DNA of 64,000 nucleotides, from positions 26,537,505-26,601,504 of the forward strand of contig CM041115.1 of NCBI GenBank assembly GCA_023079485.1, written 5' to 3'. The translations under genes and the position numbers were made by a program. Shown piece after piece: positions 1-57,470 of this stretch (positions are counted from its first letter, which is position 1; each line of letters begins with the position of its first letter). This DNA is from Archilochus colubris (lineage: Eukaryota > Chordata > Aves > Apodiformes > Trochilidae). The notes beneath the pieces are model-generated. The model was not told the origin of the DNA. It worked only from the letters and a program-made list of their open reading frames with translations, and made no database searches.

Positions 1-873
1 AATCTGGAAAAAAGGCTTCATCTTAGCCTAAGAGGGAAACCTTGTGGAAACAGAATGGAATCTTTCTGGTGGTAGCACTATTAATGAGAACAGATTTGTA
101 CCAAGATGCTCAGTATCCTGTAGTTAAGTCAGCTAGGTGGTTTTCCCCATACAGGTGCCATAAAGTAAAGTTGCTGTATTGACCTTTCTTTTTGCTGAGC
201 TTTATTGATACCTAGGATTAATTCCAGCTCATGTGTGAAGCCACATGTTCCTGTCAGACATCTTGTAACTGCCAAGCACCATAGCTCCATTTAGTTTGAG
301 CTATAGATTGCTATGGATTATGTACTGACTTCTTCAGAATCTTACAAGCAAAGCCACTATGGTCTAGTACCTGTTCTTCATTTGAACATAAAGTCTCCTA
401 CTCATTTAGCACAAAGGACAGTTATGCTTCAGCTAGACCATGCAAGCTGCAAAAAATACATTAAATAATTTCTTGTTCTCTTGCACACCCTCCAGCCATG
501 CCACATGCTGCTTTATAAGTGTAATAATGAAATTTCTGCAACCATGTATCCTTAGAGGAAAAGTAAATGTTTTGTTTCCACTGCAGAAGTTAAAATTTAG
601 TAGTTATTTTGTAATTATTTTTTTGTAATTATTTTTTTTTAAAAATCCCATTCTTCTATTTAGAGGCAAAGCATCTGGAATTTCTTGTAAGGTGGAAATT
701 CAGAAATTAGATAAATTTAAACAAGAGTGAGCAGTGAGGAAATCAAAATGTGTATGTGCTTTTGTGGTATATTTATATGCCTTCGATGTTCATGTTACTT
801 TATTCTTGAACCTTGCTTCTTCATGTCAGTCAAAATATGCCAAAAACTTGAGCCAATTCTTAATATCTTTAAG
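1..873 (+). other. CHD1 intron (upstream part)
   Basis: This is intron sequence ahead of the first visible CHD1 exon. I found no match to the preceding conserved CHD1 exon here, so it should lie outside the window. An open frame starting at 734 is intronic until the acceptor AG at 872-873. T-rich tracts near 610-645 are the only other feature. Confidence 0.8.
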
Positions 874-28261
<27,388 letters not shown>

Positions 28262-29060
28262 CAAAGACTGACATTTTCTGGACCTCCTTTTAGCCATATA
28301 CAGTAAACTAACACAGTAATTGCCTTACATGACTTGAAAGATACTGACTGGATATTCTGTCAGTAGCAGTATTGTTACTTCTTTCCAGGACACAAGGTCT
28401 ATTGTCCCAACAGAAGAAAAGTATTTTTGTATTTGAAGTTTATGCTGCACTGTGCTGCAAATGTTGTGGCACTCTTTTTTAAGAAATGGAGATGTTTACT
28501 TTTACAGGGACCTCAACACTGCCCCTTCCAGACTGGATCTTACTGTAAAACTGTTCATGTCAATGTGGTTCTAAGCTGAACATATTTTAAATTATGTTTG
28601 TAAATGAACTGTTGAACACTGACTTGTGCTCGTATTTCTGGAAGGAATGAGGAGTTAATTTTCTTTTGTTTCTTAGTAAAGAACTCTCAAGGACTTTGTT
28701 CACTTTCCAAAGCAACTTGTTTACATTGTACACTGCGACCACCTTGCCGCTGTTCATCACAAGCTCAAATATTTAAATTCAATACTCTATATCTGTAAAA
28801 TAGCCAGATTTCTCCTGTTGGTGATCAGTTACAATGCCTTTTTACAAAACAAATAAAAATCCAAATAAATGAAACAAAACAAAAATAAAACCACACAAGC
28901 AACTGGCTGTAAATTACTGTAAATTAATTAAATGAGCTTTTTTTCCCCTCTCAGGCTTTTTCTGACTGTTCTTTTCCTCACCAACTCAGGCCTTCTTGTC
29001 ACAATTATAAAACAAAATCTGTGTACTTACATGTTTTAATAAAATATCTTGATGGAATCA
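28262..29060 (+). other. CHD1: CHD1 3' UTR with polyadenylation signals
   Basis: AATAAA hexamers occur at 28,852, 28,864, 28,884 and 29,038. The cluster at 28,850-28,890 is probably the proximal site and 29,038 a distal one. No open frame of interest is present. Confidence 0.75.
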
Positions 29061-29137
29061 GTGTTTGGAATGTAAAAATGGGGAAAGGGAACATTTTATT
29101 CCATTTAATGCTCCTTTTTTATTGGATACTTTAGATA

Positions 29138-29240
29138 CATGGTTTGGGTTTTGGGGTTTCTGGGGGTTTTTTTGTTTGGGTTTTTTTGTGGTGTTTTTTG
29201 TTGGGTTTGGTTTTGCTTTGGTTTTGGGTTTTTTTTTTCC
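29138..29240 (+). repeat. G/T-rich tract downstream of the CHD1 poly(A) sites
   Basis: About 100 bases are almost only G and T on the + strand, with at least four runs of three or more G. It lies about 100 bases beyond the last AATAAA. A role in polymerase pausing after cleavage is possible but inferred. The open frame over it is a composition artefact. Confidence 0.7.
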
Positions 29241-29249
29241 CTATTAAAT

Positions 29250-32200
29250 TGTCAGTGTTGTAATTGTTTGAAATGAAATGGTAAGAAATATCCAGCTAAC
29301 CTGTGCTCTGGAAAATTTTTCTGGTGCATTGGTTTTAATGAGTCAGTGTTAAATACCTGAACACTTTTAGAGTTCAAATCAGCCAAAATTTATTGTAAAT
29401 CCATTTGTGTTCCCTCTTCAACATGGGCAATAATGTCAAATATGCTATGCAGCCAATTAATATTTTAGAAGATTTGAATTGCTTTATTGACAGAATTGTT
29501 ACAATGCACACTGATTGTACATAGGTAACTTCTATCTGACAAATTAAATTTAAACTAAAAGGATCTGTGGGCTCATGTAGTTTTCTGCTCTTTTTTTTCT
29601 ATGCAGCATTACTTTTTCTCAAGTTTACACATAACAAACATTAAACTCTTAGACTACAAAATTTAATATGCAGCAAGATAATTAGGAAAGATACCTAGCT
29701 TGGCATCATGTGATTGGAGCTGTATTTGTTACTTATTTTTCTCTGCTCTTGAAACGTTATGTGTTTTTTCAAATTAAACAGAGCAAAAGGCCTTCAAGAT
29801 CATTGAGTCCAAGCTTTTCCTAACCCTATCACCCTATTTCTGATGACCCAATGATTTAGGAGACTCCTGTATCCTCTGCAAATAAGTAATTTATAATTTG
29901 TTTTCCATGCATGCAGATTTGATCCTTCTTTTGTTAGTAATGAAAAATTTTCAAGGAGTGTGTTCATTTCCCAGGCATTCATCAGATACTAAATAGGATC
30001 TATATGCTGTCTACATATGGGAAGTAAGAATTTTGCTGACTCCAAGAGAACTCATGGTGTACAGCTGCCATGCATTCAAATCTATTATTTCCAGATGCAT
30101 CCTGTTAACGTATTTCTAGTTTACTATTCCCAGCACTACCTACAAGCAGCAGATTTTAGCTGGAAAAAGAACATAAAAAAATTTATTGCTGCTACTAGTT
30201 TTAAGGACAGAGAAATGCATACTCTGGTTCTTTTCCATTAGCTCTTCAATTCCTGTACTGATAGCATCATCTGCCTGCTCACAGTCACTTTATTTTCCTG
30301 ATTTTCACCTTAACACTACAGATGTCCTGTGTGAGCAAACAGTTTCTGGTTTCAGAGAACCTTTTACTGCTATCAAGAAGAGGATATGCTCACCTGCAGG
30401 TTTCCTTAGAGTGTAAAATCGCAGTGAAGTGCTCCTGTGAGGATGTGTGTGAAATGCTGGTTTCAGTCTCCAGTGTGCGTGACACTGCTCTGCATTCAGA
30501 TGCAAACATGCATATAACGTTGCATTCAGTGACAGATGGTTTTTTGTAGGGATTTACCTTACCATTTCCTGGGAAAAGTGAAGACATCAAGAAGCATACC
30601 GATTTCTTCCTGATGAGACATTTTGTTGCAAGTTTCTCGATGATCAAGTTGTATATAGCAAATTCTCTCTTTATACTGTGGCTGAAATTAGGTCCTCTTT
30701 GGGTACACTTATTTTTGTAAAGGTAAAAATCTCTCACATATTACAGAGTAGTAAAGACTATTGAAATAAGTGACTCCTGGTGTAAGTCATCCGTTTGTGC
30801 TGATGGAGGTTTATTTTACTAAAATATTTTGGGGCAGAGATGTAGAGCTGTATCTCTTCATTCTTCCAACAGACTGCTATGATTAAACCCAAAATTTAAT
30901 ATTAAAATTATTCTGAAGCTTTTATATGGGACACTCTAGAAGCAGTAGGTAAGAAATATAATTGTTATGAGACACCACTAGGAGCAGAAAAGATTAATAA
31001 GAGGTTCATGTAATTAATTGTTTGCTTCTCACCCTTCTCAGTTTTCTCTGTAATCCAGTAATTATTGTTAAGATACAAGTCAGGAATGAAATAGTAATAG
31101 CACCTGCTGGTCTACCCAGCCTTATACTGTCACACTGTATGAGGGCAGTGAAAGGTTTTCTTTCTGATGTGCCCAGTACAAAACCAAGTAATTCTGGCAT
31201 GTATTTTTCCAACTCCATAGCCCTTTCAGTTTCTTGGTAACTTACTGATTTTCAAAACTTCCAAAAAAGTGAAGAATTGCCTCAGAGTAAATAATGAAAT
31301 TTAATTATGATAACTAATTTGTATTTAAAAAATTAAGAATTGCTATTGTCCTGTTGAAAATAACTGTTTCTAGACCTAACATTAAAAAAAAATAAAATTC
31401 TGCTTCTTTTATTATTTGTAGCATCTTAATATACCTATTGTGGAAGCTGATTACTTTCTTTTACACTCTAAAGCTGAATCAGCATTAGGCTTTTAATTTA
31501 TATCATTGGGTTTCCCACTTAAAATACAGCTGTAGAATATTTTTTTACAAATCTTAGGCACTTGTTCATGTTTGTGATATATGTTGTAGAAAAAAATTGA
31601 GATGCATATGTTTTTTTTTAAAGAAAAGTTATAAGACCAAGTCAAGTGCATAATTTTCAGTTTACTCCAAAACCCCATTATCTGTTTGAACTGATAAATA
31701 CAGAAAATTTGCATGCATTTCTTGTAGAACATCAAGACTGCATTGTCTTGTTTTTCTTTCTTCCATTGTATAACATTACTTAGTGTCATGAATCTTAATC
31801 ATTCACAAGAAGTAAACTGAGCAACAATCCTGGACTTCATGAAGAAACTTTAAAGCAATTAAGTACAGTTCTAGGTTTAGTCAATACCCAGTATCTAATT
31901 ACTATCCCAAACTACCTCGTCCAAGATCAATTAATTACAATACTTATTCTAGGTATAAGGAAAAATGTATCCATGTGATGGTCTACAGAGAAAGATAATA
32001 AGGAAAAAGTGTTGCATTATTTGTGAACCAGGGAGTACTGCTTGAAGTGCGAGGTGTTTATTTACTGAGCTCAGCTTCATTTTGCTTTGTAAATTCACTT
32101 CAAACAATGTATTTTTTTTTAACAGGATATAATTCCTTTTCTTCCTTACTTTGCTATTGAATCATCTCATATGACAGAGATATATTTTTGTAATTAGGGT

Positions 32201-34860
32201 TCCAGTTTTCATTTTGAGTGCAAAATGTTGGGGTGGCAGTGTTCCTCTTTGACAGTGGTTTGAGCCACTAGAGGAAGCTGCACTTCCAGCTATGTTGACC
32301 AGCAATCTGCTGGAATGCTTCCCTTGGAAAATCCAGACCATGGCTTCTATGTTCCGGAGTGGGAAGGCATTGGTGAAAACCGAGAGATGCAACAGTAACT
32401 TCAGCTCCTCTACTTCCTTGACAGGGAAGGGCACTCAGTGTAAGGAAGTGATGAGAAGTGTTTTGATCCTTTCTAGAAAAAAAGCAATTGATGGTGAGTT
32501 GCTATGAGCTTGAAACAAGGTATTGGAGGGCACAGTCAAGAGAAAACTTCTCTGAGTTTCAGAGATACAGTGTGATACACAAAGGTGATACAAAGGTGAT
32601 ACACAGTACTCTAATCCCTACATTCAAAATTATGTTTAAGGGTAAAAGAAGTAAAGAATGGAAGAATTGTATTCCTCCCTTGTGAGTAGGACAGACTGAA
32701 TGCTTACTCTATGAATGAAGAACAGATTTGAAAAGGACACATGTAGGTATGGTCTTTATTCAAAATTGAGAGATGCCTAATAGTCTGAGGGTCTAAGCCA
32801 CCAAATAAAGTTACTGTGGCACATTCCCAAATTATATCATTAAACTAAAAATCAAGCCAACTGTCTATGTACATACTGTTCAGATCCCTGTGCATGTTGT
32901 TCTAAATCTGGGTTCTTCACTTGGTGGGCAAAAACCATATTCCACACAGAGCTGAGACACTGTTTTGTTTCATTTTTGCACAAAAGGTGTGCTAGGCAAT
33001 AGTTCACAAAGCCAGAACACCTTCCCCATTACAGAGGATTTATTCTATAGAGTGGAACATCAAAAATAACCTTATCTCTAAGTATACTGATATCATTTGC
33101 CTACATGATTGGCTAACTAGTCTTTTACCTTCACTTGAAGTGGAACAGCATCTATGTACTATAGCAAATTACACATGGTCAGAAGTTAGGCTGCTCTGAT
33201 GAGCAGGGCAGTCCTTCTAGCCTAAGGGAGAGCATATTAGCATGCTAATGACATAACTTCATACAGTAAGTTCATGTAGTCATTGCTTTCTACTGTCAGT
33301 TCAAATTCTTTTAAATAGTGCTCAGGGCTAAAGACCTTTGTGGTTAGTGTCATATTTTCAACTCTTCTTCACACAATAAGTTCAGTAAACACCCCCTTCC
33401 ATCCCGTCGTACTGACCTGTCTTTTTTCCACATCGGGCACACTTGATCTCCAAGAACTCCACAAAGAGGAAATCAGTGAAAAACAGCCATTTAAATTATT
33501 AACCAGGAAGTTTTGTTAATGATAGACAACCTTTATTGTCCACAACTAAACTGTAGTTAGCAGCTCTATGCTTAAGAACAGTACTCTACCACAGGCCAAT
33601 ATACTGCCATTTAACTACTGCCAGTTTAAATATACAGTAAAAATATCCTCTAAGCAAAGATGAAACTGGGAGGGTTTTTTTACATCTTGTCATTAGATTA
33701 ACTAGTTCACTTACAAATGATCTGCTTTTAGACTGAAGGGCTTGCAGGTTTTGGATGTTGTTTGCTCTTTCTACCCAAGATGACAAGCATGTTAATTTTA
33801 TGCATTTGCTTTATAATTGTTAGTACTACCAGTGATCTTTTCTTAATACTGAAAGAGCTGATAAGATTTTCACTTTTGAAGAGAGCTGCCTTATTTCCCC
33901 CTCCCTCTTATCATCCTTTGATTCACATCTCTGACTGTATGAATTTGGTCTTTCCTGGTGAAACTAAATGAGAAGTGTTCCATGACTTTATGTAATGCAC
34001 TCCAGCATCTGACAGCTGTTTGCTGTGTTTGAGCCAGTGCAGAACTGAGTCAAAGCAAAATCATGCGAAATGCATAGAACTAGAGATTTCACTATACACT
34101 TCTGGTCCCATCAGACAATGTAGGAGCAATATCCTAACAGTTCTTTGAAAAAAATTCTATTTGGCTTTCATAACTGTGATGTTAGAGTTTTTACTAGAGC
34201 CTAAACCAAGAAGCAGGAAGTGTAAGGGTGTCATGGAAAGAGTGATTTCACTTCCAAGAGAGAAGCTGCAATATACTGTATTGATAACAAAGTTCAGTGA
34301 TAAATACAGCAGTGTCCTGACAAGATTCAATGGTGAGGTAGACCAAATTACTGCACAGAGTACAAGGTCAGACAAAACCATTAGGGAAATCCTCACCGTT
34401 GACCCCTTTTTTTCTAAATTCCTCAGAAGGGAGTCTAGAGTGTGGCTGAACCCAGACTTAGACCCAGGCTTGATCAACAGTTTATGTCTGTGTGCACAAT
34501 CAATCCTTTATATCTCAGCATTTCAGCACTCATTACTGATTTGCTTACTGAGTATCTGACACAATTCAGATTGTCTCAACCAAGGAATAACCCTGAGAGA
34601 AGCCCAGTCAAAGGGGAGACCTTAGCATGCAGCCTGCTGCAGTACAGGAAAGCTCAACAGGATCTGAGCTGTCCACTATTTATAGAGAAAGATGAATGAC
34701 TTACAGTTCTGTTTGCATTCCAGCAAGATGTCTGGGTCACTGCATCAGACAGTCCCTGGCTACTGTGTTGCCATTCATCTTCCCAAAGTCCAATTTAAGC
34801 CAGATGTGGCAGCCATCACAACTTAAGTGATAACATCATGTTAAGTCTTTGCGACTGCCA
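29250..34860 (+). other. Intergenic DNA between CHD1 and RIOK2, mostly featureless
   Basis: This AT-rich stretch holds only short, unsupported frames. The one element I recognise is a small CR1 3' end near 29,786-29,870. I looked for RGMB coding blocks, expected between these genes from mammalian synteny, and saw none. Confidence 0.6.
29786..29870 (-). mobile_element. CR1 3' end fragment, minus strand
   Basis: The + strand reads AAAAGGCCTTCAAGATCATT followed by GAGTCCAAGC, the reverse complement of a standard CR1 3' end. The tail itself is lost. Confidence 0.6.
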
Positions 34861-34879
34861 TTGGTGGTTATGGCTTAAG

Positions 34880-35470
34880 TGGGACAGGGTAAAGTTGGGG
34901 GAGAGGGTGGGGAGCACGATTACAAGGGGTCTTCTATTTCAGTCAATGCAAGAGCCATATCAGGATTACCAGATATACACAGGCAGGAAAACCAGATCAG
35001 GCCTAGTCAGCATCAGTTTACAAAAGGCAGGACCTGTTTGACAAACCTGATTTCCTTTTATGACAAGGTGACACACTTTCTGGATGAAAGAAATGCTGTG
35101 GATGCTGTCTATCTTGGCTTTAGTAAGGCATTTGACACAGTTTCTGTCTGTTCATGGCTTGGATGGGCATACACATTACTGGGTTAAAAACTGGTTGGAT
35201 GACTGGGCCCAGAGTTTTGGTCAATGGAGTTAAATCCAGTTGGTGTCTGGTCACCAGTGGTGTTCCCTGGGGCTTAATACTGGGACCATTCCTGTTAAAC
35301 ATCTTTATAAATGATCTGGATGAGGGGGTGGAGTTCACCCTTAGTAAATATGCAGATGACACTAAGCTAGGTGCAAGTGTTGATCTGTTTTAGTGCAGGA
35401 AGCCTTTACAGAGGGATCTTGACAGGCTTAATCAATGGGCCAAATCTTATGGCATAAGTATAGGCATGTC
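34880..35470 (+). mobile_element. CR1 LINE fragment from the reverse transcriptase
   Basis: Two overlapping frames give [34 protein letters not shown] and [20 protein letters not shown], then [13 protein letters not shown], so the polymerase YADD box survives. Both ends are truncated and there is a frameshift near 35,155-35,190. Confidence 0.85.
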
Positions 35471-35479
35471 AGATAGCCC

Positions 35480-37590
35480 CTGAAGAGAAACCTAGGCTGA
35501 AATTTAAAATATCTGAGTTCAATCTGAGAAGGCTTTAGTGTGTATCTCAGTTTTGCATTCAAACACTTCACACACCACCTAGACATAGATAAACTTTTGC
35601 AGCCCTCAGCACATACTCAAATCAATGGCACATGTGTGGTTTGTGTATATGCTGGATTATTCTTCTACTGTTATGGTGTCAAAAAAAGATGGAAATAAAA
35701 CTTTGAAACTGGCAGTAATCATGAAAATAATTTATATAAATAAAAACTATTGGCACTCCACATACAACACATTAAGTCCCTTTTATGTCCAGATATGAGT
35801 TCTGATACCTACCCTGAAAGATATCCAAACTGTCTTACTGTTCACAGTTGATTTGCTGATCAGCAGCTTTTTATTTTGATAAAGTGTAGTTTACAAACAT
35901 AGTCAGACTAACAGAATTCTGAATCAGACCAGATGCAATTGTTTTACATCATAAATTTACCTCCATACTTGTATTTGATCTGTGGCTGTTTAATGCTCTC
36001 CAGAACAAGCTAATTAATAAGAATGATAAAATCAAATGACCAACAGTGACCCACACAATCCTTATTTGTTTTCAATATAGATGGAGAGAACTAGCAGCAC
36101 AACGAAGAGAATGCTTATCTTGTGAACAACAAAAAAGACCACCTTTTTAAAAGACAAGAATCACTAGCAGTCATGTCTAAACATTGTATAGATAGCAGGT
36201 TTTAATAGCTGGACTAGAGAAAGACAGAAAGGAATAATTTTTTTTTATCAGTCACACCACAGCTGAGAAAAAAAATAACCCAAAGCATTGAAACTGTGCT
36301 ACAAGTCTGTCACAACGAAGCCACAAGCCACCTTGGCTTTTTTTCTAAACTTGTACAATAATGAAACCCTCATAAGGCAGTACAAAGCTTGCAACATTTC
36401 TTGCTTCATTTCAGGGTGTATATAACAAAATAGCCACATGCACACCCTCAAAACCCATAAAACAAATACATGGTACTCATAACACATGTAAGAGAATGTG
36501 CATAGTTGGCGATCTATTTCTGGCAGCACAGCAGCAGTCTGTCAGGAAATGCACTACTGAAAGGCCCTATCTTGACCACAAGAACAAATGCCAGGCTGTT
36601 CTGAGACACTGCATTCTCTCAGGTTGTGTTCCATTTAAAAGGAGTCCTATCCAGGTTATTCTGCCAGCTAGGTTTTTGAGGAAGTGAAATAAACATAATT
36701 TGCTTGACAGTAAGTTGAGAATATTACTTCCTTTTGTATCATAATATTATATATATTTATATATAATTCAGAAGTCATATTTACATGGAAAACCAAGGGA
36801 TTAATCATCCAGCTGTCAGAATCCCCAACTACAGAGAACTATCCTCAGCTACTAGTAAGAGTACTGTTAGCACAGGATAAGGAAATACTCTTGTTAGAAA
36901 TGCTATTGAAGGTAGTAAAGAACCTTTTAATAAGCCACTAATATCCAAGGCATCAGATAACTTTTTAAAAGTAAGACCAACAGCAGATAGCATCAGTAAT
37001 AGCTTACTAGTTGTGTTAAATTATATCATGCTATACTGACTTCTGCAGAGCTTGCAGTAGACACAACACATTTGGAAGTACACTTCTACAGATACAGTGA
37101 CCACCTTTTGTATATATCAACATATACATAATTGAAGCACCCTTTGCTTTCTACTCTCATTTTTCACAAAGCATTTCAATGACATATCTAACTCATGATT
37201 GTTTCCTACTTCATATTTTAGCTGCAACAAAAACTTAGCAAAACACTCAGAGTTGTGTTTGGTCTGTATCTGAAATAATTTGGTTTGACATTTTCAGCTG
37301 CAGAGCTAATCACACAGTATGAAGATAAATTGAAATGCTATATCTGCCATGTATACTTAGCAGATCATCACATTATACAAACTCTTGTAACCTTATGGAC
37401 TCTTCTGTATAGTTTTTCTTTCAAAGCTTTTATATCTTCTTCAGTTTTACAGCACATAATTTTCTCTTCCAGGATTCTCTTAGGATCCTCTTCTAAAAGA
37501 TATTCATAATACCTTTCAAGATGGATTCAGCAATATCAGATCACTGTGTTAAAGCTCTTCTAAATATATTTGTAAACACTGCAAGTGGGA
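35480..37590 (+). other. Intergenic AT-rich DNA, no recognised feature
   Basis: I found no conserved coding block, RNA gene or clear repeat. An A/T alternating run at about 36,745-36,768 is the only simple repeat. Confidence 0.55.
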
Positions 37591-37594
37591 TCCT

Positions 37595-37720
37595 GAGGGG
37601 ATCATATTCAGGGAGCAATAAGGCTTCCCTAAGCCCCCTCTTTCTCAGACCTTCAATTCCCTCAGTCACTCTCCACAGGACTTGTTCTGTAAACCCTTCA
37701 CCAGCCTATTACATTTCTCT
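37595..37720 (-). mobile_element. CR1 fragment, minus strand
   Basis: The + strand contains CCTCAGTCACTCTCCACAGG and TTCACCAGCC spaced as in the reverse complement of the CR1 C-terminal coding region (compare 17,290-17,335). It is short and degraded. Confidence 0.6.
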
Positions 37721-39028
37721 TTCAATGTTTTTCTGAGTGTGCACTGCTAATATTGAGGGGAAAATATAGTAAAATTTTTCCTAGCTACATTCTTTGTTTC
37801 ACTGAGTAATAACGTAAGCATTGAGAATAGTTAGGTATCCAACACAGAGATTATTTTACTCCTGTTAATTTCTCCTTATAGCAGGAAAACCCACAGACCA
37901 CAAATGAACCACTCTGCCACACCTCCTTGCAAAAACAAAGGAGGGGTTCAGGTTTGTCACCTCCTTTCCACAGCACAACTACGCTCCAGTGCAGAGGCTT
38001 GTGGTCTGGAGCCATCTGTCTGGGACCAATCAATCAGTATGATGCTCAGAAGCAGTCCTGATCACCTGAGCACTCAACAAGCACTAGACAAGTCAAGCAC
38101 TTGCCACTGCTACTTTCATAGATGTAGATAGCAGAAGCAGAGATGTGGATATGGAACTGGGGCTTGTGAATGTTAGATAAAGCTACTGTAAAAGAAAGTT
38201 AGAACCAGGCTCTGGTTTCAGTAAATATATAACATTGATCACGAGTTTGTTACAAAGCACATACCCATGGGAAGAGGCTAATGTACCTAGTAGACCTGAA
38301 CATGTACCACTGCTGTACTTGGACATGTACCACAGCATTTGCCATTCCTCCACATAACCTATCTTCCTCCTCACTAGTCAGAGAGAACTCTACTTGGAAA
38401 CCAACACCCTCCCCTACCCGCCTCTTTGCCAGGAGACAGAAGAAGGAAGCCCGGCCAAGCAACAATAGCATACAGAAAGCTTCCGAAGCACTTCCTGGTC
38501 CACCGGGCTTTCACATCCTGGCAGGTCCGGACCGTACCCAGGCGCAGTGGCAGCGAGGGCCGGCGGCCACCCCGCGGGGTGAGCAGGGCGGGGCGGGTCG
38601 GGGTGCGGAGCTTCTCCGGCAGCCGCTCGGAGGGCGCAGCAGTGGGAGGGGCTGAGGACTCCTCCTGCCGGGATTGACTCTCGCGGGGGAGTCGGTCTTG
38701 GCAGATTCACACGCCAGCAAACTCGTTGAGTCGCAGTGGGAAGAAAATTCGAGACAGTTCCGGAGCAGAGGCTGGTTCCGTTTCAGTTTTCTGTGGTAAA
38801 GACTCCTTGACGAAGGGAGCACAGAAAGACCCGGCCGACGACATAACTGTGTACACCTCTGCCAGGGCCCAAACACGCAGCGAGCTCGGCCCGGAAAGAG
38901 CGGAACGTGTCCGCAGCTCTGCGCAGGCGTTCAGGGGGTGCCAGGAGCCTTCTGTGCGAGGCCTCGGTGTCCGCTCCTCCGGCCTGTGCGGGATCTTCGT
39001 CGCGCCAGAGTGAACAGCGTGCTGCGAC

Positions 39029-56081
<17,053 letters not shown>

Positions 56082-57470
56082 TTTGTTAAAACATGAGAAC
56101 TTATAATGTATAAAGATGAAATAACTATGTTAATAAACATTAATCATTTTATATAATGGATCAATCTCTTTTATGCAACCAGGGTTTTCTTCTGGAAGGT
56201 AAACCTCATTTTGGATCCTTTGATTTTCTTTGTGGGATTTTGCTTTGTGTTTCTGGTTAAAAGCACTGACTTCAGTACCAGCTATGATCCTTTAACTACA
56301 AAATTTCCAACACTATCTTGTTGAAAATCAGTTGTACTGTGTTTATTTAAATTAGGAATCTTCTGCTGTGCAGAAGCTTCCTCCTAAGAGGGAAGGAAGG
56401 GAAATTTTTCAAACTAATTTTTGTAATGAGGTAAAATCTAAATTTGAAATATTGTCCTCATTTTATGAGCATGCATTTGTTTGGCTTAATGAAAAATTAC
56501 AAATATTAACATTATAACAATATAAGTCTTAATATATCTTTTGTTCATATACACAAGCAATGTGTATAAATATGCATTATTTGAAGCCAGCAATTTGCGT
56601 TTATTTTTCCCTTCACTCCAAGATCTCATGTTTAAATCTTGCCCAGAAAAATTCACTGCAGAAAATGTATTTGTACAGACCTGGCAAGCACCCTGATTTT
56701 TCATGTGCCTGCACAGTTGCCAATAAATTTAATTCTTTTCTATCTAATAACTTACATAAAACGATTAGGATTCTGAAATTTCTTTTTTCAAAAATATTGC
56801 CATGATTTTTACTGTGCTATATCCTTGGAGTTTGAAGGCAGAAGAAAAATGGGTATCTTCGTTTATATATTTTAGGGAAGATAGGCCCAGTAATAAAATT
56901 AAATAATATTTATATTTAAAATTGTAATAAACTCGAAGAGAGAAGCATTTGTGAACACTGAAGCAAGGGAATACAGGTTAAAATTTTTGTTGTTTATTTT
57001 TAACCTATCTGCTTGAGTTTGAGCCCTTCTTGGGGAGGACAAGTTGGTCAGGTTACATTACCAATCTATAGTTTGGAAAACCTTAAATCTTGTCCTTGCC
57101 TTTGCAAAAGAGATCAGGAACTTCAACATTGATCTTTGGTTTTCTGTTTGCATGTCTCATATTATTTATGCTTTGATCTGTGGCCCTGATATGTGTGATA
57201 CCTTATTCGGGTCTTAACCAGTGGAAGTGCAGCCCAGACTTCCTTTCAAAGTGTTAAATGTTATGTGTCTTATCTCTGGAATAATGAAAAATTTAGTTTC
57301 AGGGCCCTAAAACCTTGTCAGATCAGTGAAGAGATGCAGTGGAAAGGTGTTCCCTCTAGCATCACAGCTGCATGTCTGTTGAGAGAAGTAAGGAAGTCTG
57401 ATTAAATCTTACACATAAGGGATTGCAACCAAGGTACATAGGGGTGTGCGTGTCTCTGGGTGTGTGTAGG
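56082..57470 (+). other. RIOK2 3' flank, no further gene
   Basis: After the AATAAA at 56,132 the DNA is AT-rich with no conserved frame. I expected LIX1 downstream of RIOK2 by mammalian synteny and see none of its coding sequence in the window. Confidence 0.55.

Noticed and set aside
29065..29247. 60-codon frame rich in Phe and Gly
   Set aside because: It is a translation of a G/T-rich low-complexity tract with no protein-like features.
34161..34559. 132-codon + strand frame with an overlapping minus-strand frame
   Set aside because: No recognisable domain, no splice or promoter context, and equal openness on the opposite strand.
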